This document shows, in pieces, positions 58,401 to 64,000 of a stretch of 64,000 nt of DNA (the first letter of the stretch is position 1; every line of letters starts with the position of its first letter). Origin of the DNA: Wuchereria bancrofti. Taxonomy: Eukaryota > Nematoda > Chromadorea > Rhabditida > Onchocercidae. The notes beneath the pieces are model-generated. The model made no database searches. It was not told the origin of the DNA and was given only the letters and a program-made list of their open reading frames with translations. The DNA lies in NCBI GenBank assembly GCA_005281725.1, contig SSBO01000003.1, positions 7,662,575 to 7,726,574 of the forward strand, in the 5' to 3' direction. The translations under genes and the position numbers were made by a program.

Positions 58401-61400
58401 GCGATGTGATCAAATATTTGCTCCTTTCACTGAAACTTCAAATGATTTTAATTAATTAGGTATTATATATTACGTTTAATAAAATGATAAAATAATAGCT
58501 ATGAGTTTAAAATTTGATTTCTCTTTTCAATTAAACAATATTGCATTAATATTAAAGAATTTAAAGTTAATGCATGAAATGAATAGATGATTTAGTAAGT
58601 AATAACTTCACAATTAATTTATAATAAAGTTTCTTATGTACAATTTTTTAATTTCTATTTTTTAAATTTTAACTAAGTAATTTATTTAACAATCCTTTTT
58701 TCTTGTTTTATTAAATATACTTTATTTTTTTCGCATTTATTTCGGAATAATAAAGTAAAGAAAGTTTACTTTCGAAATAAGTTAATTAATTTCGGAATAA
58801 ATTAATTCTTTGTTCATCCCTCTTTTCTGTAAGAAAACTACATAAATAAAATTCCAAATTAAAATTTAAATTTCAAATAAAAATTTCGAGAAAAAGAAAT
58901 TTCCAAAAAATTTCGGAACATTTTGTAGTAAATTTCTTCGTGGTTAAAAATAATATTCTTTTTTTAACATACAAAGTGTCATTAATATTTGAAAGCTGAA
59001 AACAACTAATCAAATATTACTTATTATGATTGTTACCTGCACGATAATTAATGATAATTAGTAATTAACCTAAATCATTTATTAGAGCATATTATTTTGT
59101 GCAACGATTCAGAATTTACATTGTAAAACTATTTTAATTTAATTGAAAGTATTTTGAATGACAACTAGAAAAGTTGCAATATGTCAAATTTATGTAATAT
59201 ATACGCCGATTAATACTTTAGTATTTTAAATCGTTTTAAAAGTAAGCCAGTTAAAAATTTTCTAAAACAGATTTAATTTATTAAAATATAAAAGGACTGG
59301 AAGTACGAAATAATATATTCACATCGAATGATTAACTGTGGATAAGGAAAAGGAAAGAAAAATTTTAATTTTATCGTGTAAAATTTTAAAATTAATTTAT
59401 AAAAATTCATATTACTCTTAAAAATCTATTGCTAACTTCTAATCTTTTAATTCGATGTTAATTAATTACAGAATTAATCATTGTACGGAGGAAGTAATAA
59501 CAAAACGAAAGAAAAAATTTTTTCTTTTTATTTTTATCGACTCATTCATTACCATTTCAAAAAACGAAAAATATTTAAAATGAAAAAAAAAAACAGCAAA
59601 ATTATACAAAATGAACTAAAGTATTTTCATAGAAGCACGAAAACAATTGAAATATTTTCAAAACACACACAAAATGAATTAAAATATTTTATTTTTTTAT
59701 TTACAATAAATAAATTTTAGAAAAAAAAATTACAGATTGCAAATTTTTTGAGGAAAAAGTAAACTAATTTTGATCAAGAACGAATTGCTATCGCATTATT
59801 TTTATCATTAATAAAAATTTAGAATTGAGAAACAAAAACGAAAAAAAAAAGGAAAGAGAATAAAAGGAAGAAAGGAAAAGGATGAAATTAGCATAAAAAG
59901 AAAATAAATTTCAAATAAAATATTACATCATTTGCATTTTTTAAAAAAAACTAGTAATAAATGATGAATTTGAATGTTTTTGTTTGTTTTTTATTTTCCT
60001 TTTTAACATTTATGTATTATTTGGATATTGTAAAGTGGGTGAAAGAATAATTTAACTTTTCCCAACTTATCAAATTTCATACTCAACTAAACATAATTTA
60101 TTACTGAAATGAACTTAAGATGATGAAAAAATTAGGATAGATAAGCTTTTTTTTTAAATTTCTTTTCCATTAGTCGAAAATTTGTTTTTGGTATAAAGAA
60201 AAAAAACAACTAAAAGAAAATGGGAACAACACAAAATGATTTATTCAATTATAATTAGTAAAAATTTCAACTAAAATGCTGTAATTTTATTCGACAAAAA
60301 AATATTAAATTTGATATTTTTACAATTAAGTATTTTCAAGAAAAAGAAAAGTGAAAAAAATAAAATTTAACACAAAAAATTTCTTATTCCATCTTTGATT
60401 AAAAAATAAATAAATAAAATGGAGGAAACAAAGAGATAATGGATGAAATAAAATTCGTAAAAAGAATAAGAAATGATAAGACAAAAAAAAAAAACTAAAT
60501 TTCGAATGATATGCATAAAATGAAACTAATTTAATGAATTTCGAAATATTATAAATTACTTTAATAAAATTACTTACTAATGATTCAACTGTATTAATGA
60601 CAGCAGAAGAAAAAAATATCAAAGATCATTCATGTAATTGTGCATTTTTTATTTGTTTAATTGTTTTTTTTTTTGTTTGTTTACTTTCAAAAATATTTCG
60701 AATTGCAAGTTGACAAGCATATTTATTTTTTAAAATATTTCAGCTTTGCTGCTTAATACAAAATGTATAAATATAATAGTATAAATATGTAATAAGCACA
60801 CAAAAAAGAATTTACGCGATTCACGAATTTTTTTAGGTAAAAATTTTTGAAATTTTACAAAATTCACATTAACACTTCAAAATAATAAAATTGTTCAGTG
60901 AATATTATAAAGTATATTAATTTCTATTATTGATAAAGCTTATTTCATCTTTCTTCTGTTATTACATATGCAATCAATAAAAGAATTTATTGTTTACTGA
61001 TATTTTGCATAATTTCATTTACATATAAATAATTTGTTATACTTTTACAACTAATAAAACTAAGAAATTTAAATAACAAAAATTGAAAATTTCAATTTTT
61101 TTCTGTAGTTTTGAAAAATTTTCGAGAAATAAACATTAAAAAATTGAAAGATGGAATTTCTCAGTCGTTTTTTAATTGCACAATAACCATTTTTTTTAAT
61201 AATTCATATTTTTATAAATTTCAATAAAATAATGGAAAAAAACAAGAAATAAATAAATAAATAAAAGAACGAAACTCAATGTTAAGCACTTTTTCACAAA
61301 ATATAAACTACTAATTGTTATATTTAAGAATGGATGAGAAATGACGCTGAGAAAAATATCATTTAAAAAACTTTTTTATTAATACAAAAATTTTAATTCA

Positions 61401-61476
61401 TTTCTAAAAGTTATAAATCTTCTGATCGGAAATTTTTTTAATTTATATTGATGATATAAATCATATTGTCATAACA

Positions 61477-61800
61477 GACTGATAACATTATTGTTATAAT
61501 TTTTCAGACTGATAATATCACCGTAATGGTTTTTTTGTTATTGATAACACTATGATTTTTTTTCTAAACTGATACTATTATTATAGTGGATTTCTAAACT
61601 AATAGTATAATTATAGTAATTTACCATACTAATAAAAATTATCACAATGATAATGATATCAGATTTTTTCGACTTTCGAGATTGATAATATCATTACAAT
61701 AATTTTCAAAACTTGATAATATCAATATGATAATTTTCTAGATTGATAATATTGCTGTAATAATTCCTCAGACTGATAATATTGTTATAATAATTTTGTT
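61477..61800. repeat. Degenerate 30-bp tandem repeat, about 11 units
   Basis: Units start GACTGATAA or similar near 61477, 61507, 61538, 61567, 61597, 61627, 61680, 61710, 61741 and 61771, each followed by TATTATTGTAATAATTTTC-like sequence. Confidence 0.8.
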
Positions 61801-62425
61801 CGTTTTTTTTTTTCTTTCCTTTTCCTGTCTTTTCTGAAATAATCACTTTAGTGATATTATCAGTTGAGCAATATGTTAGTCTATTAGACTTGTATATGCT
61901 TTAAAATTCCTGGAAAAAATTTAATTTTGTTCCATTAATCCTTTTCCTTTCTGCTTTAATCAAATTTAATTTCCTGGTTGGATTAAAAAATCAAATCATT
62001 TCATTCAATATTGTTTGTTTACAAATTGTATAGCAATAAAATGAATATGATATATTGAAAAAATGATATATAAAATTATTTTTAAACATTTGAAAAGTTT
62101 TTTTTTTATTCCTTTTCTGTTTCCGTTTTGCTTTATATGTTTTTATAAGTATAATGAAAAAAAAAAAAAATTTTTTTAAGTATATAAGAAATTATAATAT
62201 CAAAATTAAGAAATGCGAGAGAAAAAAATAAATGAAAATTAAAGAGTGATGAAAATTTTCTAATTTTTTTTAAAGATGAGCTAAAAAAAATAATAAATTA
62301 ATTCAATATCATAAATATAATGCTTGATACAAATATTTCAAATGAATTTATGATGGTAATTAAAAAAAAAAAGAATGAACCGGATTTAATCAAAGTTTTA
62401 GCGGTAAAATAAACCGGAAAAAAGG

Positions 62426-62656
62426 ATGAAAAAAATGGAAGAGGAAAATAGAAAAGAGACTTTCGGTTCTTTTTTCGATGAAATGAAAATTGTCAGAGAG
62501 GAAAGCAAAGAAGAGATGCCCGGATGGATCATCCATTCAACCATTTCTTCGGGAATAACAACATTAGTGATTCTGAATTTATTGCTTTTGCAGAAAAGAA
62601 AAGAAGGAAAAGCAGAAAATTTATACGGAAAAAATTTTAAATACAATCATTTATAA
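62426..62656 (+). CDS. Doubtful small plus-strand ORF with one membrane-like segment, 76 codons
   Basis: Starts MKKMEEENRKETFGSFFDEM, has a hydrophobic stretch SGITTLVILNLLLL preceded by MPGWIIHSTIS and followed by QKRKEGKAE. G+C is higher than its flanks. No family recognised. The opposite strand is also open over the same range, so chance is likely. Confidence 0.2.
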   Translation: MKKMEEENRKETFGSFFDEMKIVREESKEEMPGWIIHSTISSGITTLVILNLLLLQKRKEGKAENLYGKNFKYNHL

Positions 62657-62674
62657 TTATTTAGAAAGAATATA

Positions 62675-62965
62675 ATATTTTCTTCCTGATCCGGAAAGAC
62701 AAAAAAATTAAAAGAAAAAGAAACTTTTTGTTCCCAATATAAAAAAATGAGAAAAGTTTATAACATTTCAATCTAATCATACAATAACTAATATTTTTCT
62801 TCCTGATCCGGAAGATTGAAAAATTGAACGATACACAAAAACAAAAAATTAAAGGAAAAAAGAAATTTTTTAATCCCAATATAAAAGAATTGAAAAAAGC
62901 TTATAGCATTTCAATCTAATCATACAGTAATTCTTCCTGATCCGGAAGAGGCTTGACCCGGAAGA
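62675..62965. repeat. Tandem repeat of 117-134 bp with CTTCCTGATCCGGAAG core
   Basis: TCCTGATCCGGAA occurs at 62684, 62801 and 62935. The intervals also share CCCAATATAAAA and CATTTCAATCTAATCATACA. The third copy has an extra CCCGGAAG. Confidence 0.8.
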
Positions 62966-63176
62966 TTAAAAAAAATTGCATGATATAGTTTAATAAAGAA
63001 AAATATTGATTGCTTTTTTTGTTTCCAAAATAAGAAAAGAAAAATCATTTGTTTCTTTAAATAAAAATATTGCTGAAAAGCAATTTTTGAATGAATTATT
63101 GATAAACCATTTGAAAATTGATAGCTAAAAATAAGAGGAAAAAAAAAGGAAAAGAAAAACCAATTTTCTTTTTTCA

Positions 63177-63241
63177 TATTTTACTTAAAATTAATATTAT
63201 ATTAAATTTTTTTTAGAATAATATTAATTTTAAGTAAAATA
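63177..63241. repeat. Perfect 24-bp inverted repeat with 17-nt spacer
   Basis: Arms 63177-63200 and 63218-63241 are exact reverse complements (left arm starts TATTTTACTTAAAATTAATA); spacer 63201-63217. A long stem like this may be a foldback element remnant or a transcribed hairpin. Confidence 0.85.
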
Positions 63242-63492
63242 AGTTATATTATAAGTTATATCAAATTTCCATCTTTAGGTTTTATTTTTAATGTGATTTA
63301 TAGTTGAATATGGGAAAATTCGAATAATTAAATAATTAATTGAAATATTTTTTTTTTGTTTCAATAAGAAACATGTAAATATTGCTTATAAATTACAGAT
63401 ATGATATTTGTTCCTTAATAAGTGTCAATTTAAATACTGCAAAATAGTTCTTTTCATTTGTTTAGAAAATTAATAACGATTGAAATAATTGT

Positions 63493-63628
63493 AAGTTTCA
63501 TTCGGACAATGGTCACATCAAGTGCTAAGTTTCATTCGGACAATGGTCACATCAAGTGCTAAGTTTCACTCGGACAATGGTCACATCAAGTGCTAAGTTT
63601 CATTCGGACAATGGTCACATCAAGTGTT
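63493..63628. repeat. 34-bp minisatellite, four near-identical copies
   Basis: Units start at 63493, 63527, 63561 and 63595, each AAGTTTCATTCGGACAATGG followed by TCACATCAAGTGCT; they differ at one or two bases. A degenerate fifth start (AGCTTCACTC) follows. The unit is much richer in G+C than its surroundings. Confidence 0.95.
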
Positions 63629-64000
63629 AGCTTCACTCAGTCATCACAAATATTTCATTTTGTTTCTTATTTCTTGAAAATAAATGAAAATAAATACTAT
63701 TATAATTGGTATAATCCATTTAAAATTTTTCGTCTCTTGCTAATTAATTAATTTAAAGTATTATCATATAGTGCTATATTTTTATTGAAATTTTTGGATT
63801 TTTCATTCTTACACATAATTTTTTTCATTTTTAACTTTCCTTTTTCTTTAAAATTTAAATAGTATTAAAAATTTTAACTAAAAAATTAACTTCGATTACT
63901 TTGAAAATTTTGTAATGCACTTTAAAATGATTGGTATAAACTATTTAAAATTAAATACAAATTTAAATGGTCTGCATACTATGTTATATTAAGTACAAAT

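Larger units (their letters stand above)
54455..64000. other. Upstream region of ptp-3, no confident gene
   Basis: 9.5 kb of A/T-rich DNA with several tandem repeats listed separately, ATT repeats (56100-56165) and AAAT repeats (57303-57330). ORFs are almost all Lys/Phe/Ile/Asn-rich low-complexity reading of homopolymers. Confidence 0.6.

Noticed and set aside
1..64000. tRNA, rRNA, CRISPR or transposase genes
   Set aside because: Looked for tRNA T-loop sequences on both strands, repeat-spacer arrays and transposase or reverse-transcriptase motifs in the ORFs; none seen. A covariance-model scan would be decisive for small RNAs.

Overview
The window is very A+T-rich animal DNA with many introns, long homopolymer runs and simple repeats. 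Its main content is one minus-strand gene that I could follow exon by exon from position 54043 down to 15776. The 24 exons join in matching phase into an open frame of 1079 codons (plus one base). They encode a signal peptide, three immunoglobulin domains and seven fibronectin type III (FN3) domains, in the order and with the signature junctions of the LAR / type IIa receptor tyrosine phosphatases (C. elegans ptp-3, Drosophila Lar, vertebrate PTPRF/D/S). T-rich splice acceptors ending directly in AG and a ptp-3B-like short form point to a nematode. A parasitic spirurid is my guess, but the species is not provable from the sequence.

Layout, right to left in the direction of transcription: 64000-54044 is upstream DNA with minisatellites, a foldback, two doubtful small ORFs and a 151-base assembly gap. 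54043-42930 holds the signal peptide, Ig1-Ig3 and FN3-1 to FN3-4 in compact exons. 42929-24125 is an 18.8-kb intron. It contains an in-frame microexon candidate near its 5' end (42532-42549 or 42532-42561) and, at 25429-25582, an apparent alternative first exon with its own ATG and hydrophobic leader. That exon splices in phase to FN3-5, so it would make a short receptor lacking the Ig domains and FN3-1 to FN3-4, the arrangement known for C. elegans PTP-3B. 24124-15776 holds FN3-5 to FN3-7.

The expected FN3-8, transmembrane segment and two phosphatase domains are not recognisable in the remaining 15.8 kb. Instead there are three phase-1-linked exons on the same strand (7309-6796, 2732-2571, 2092-1571), open at the left edge, whose product I do not recognise. 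The first carries two gapless copies of a 45-residue Cys-to-Cys module (C-x43-C with a shared KAW core). The second is a highly basic segment with a furin-like site, and the third is rich in Thr/Asn/Ile/Ser. The only workable splice between the last two uses a GC donor. Whether this is a separate gene, a gene nested in a long ptp-3 intron, or a divergent continuation of ptp-3 cannot be settled here.

The rest is intronic or intergenic DNA in which I see only simple repeats, several tandem repeats (34, 36, 30, about 117, 112 and about 91 bp periods, and a CAT/ATC-rich minisatellite), inverted repeats and two C-rich islands. I saw no tRNA, rRNA, transposase or plus-strand gene that I can support with confidence.
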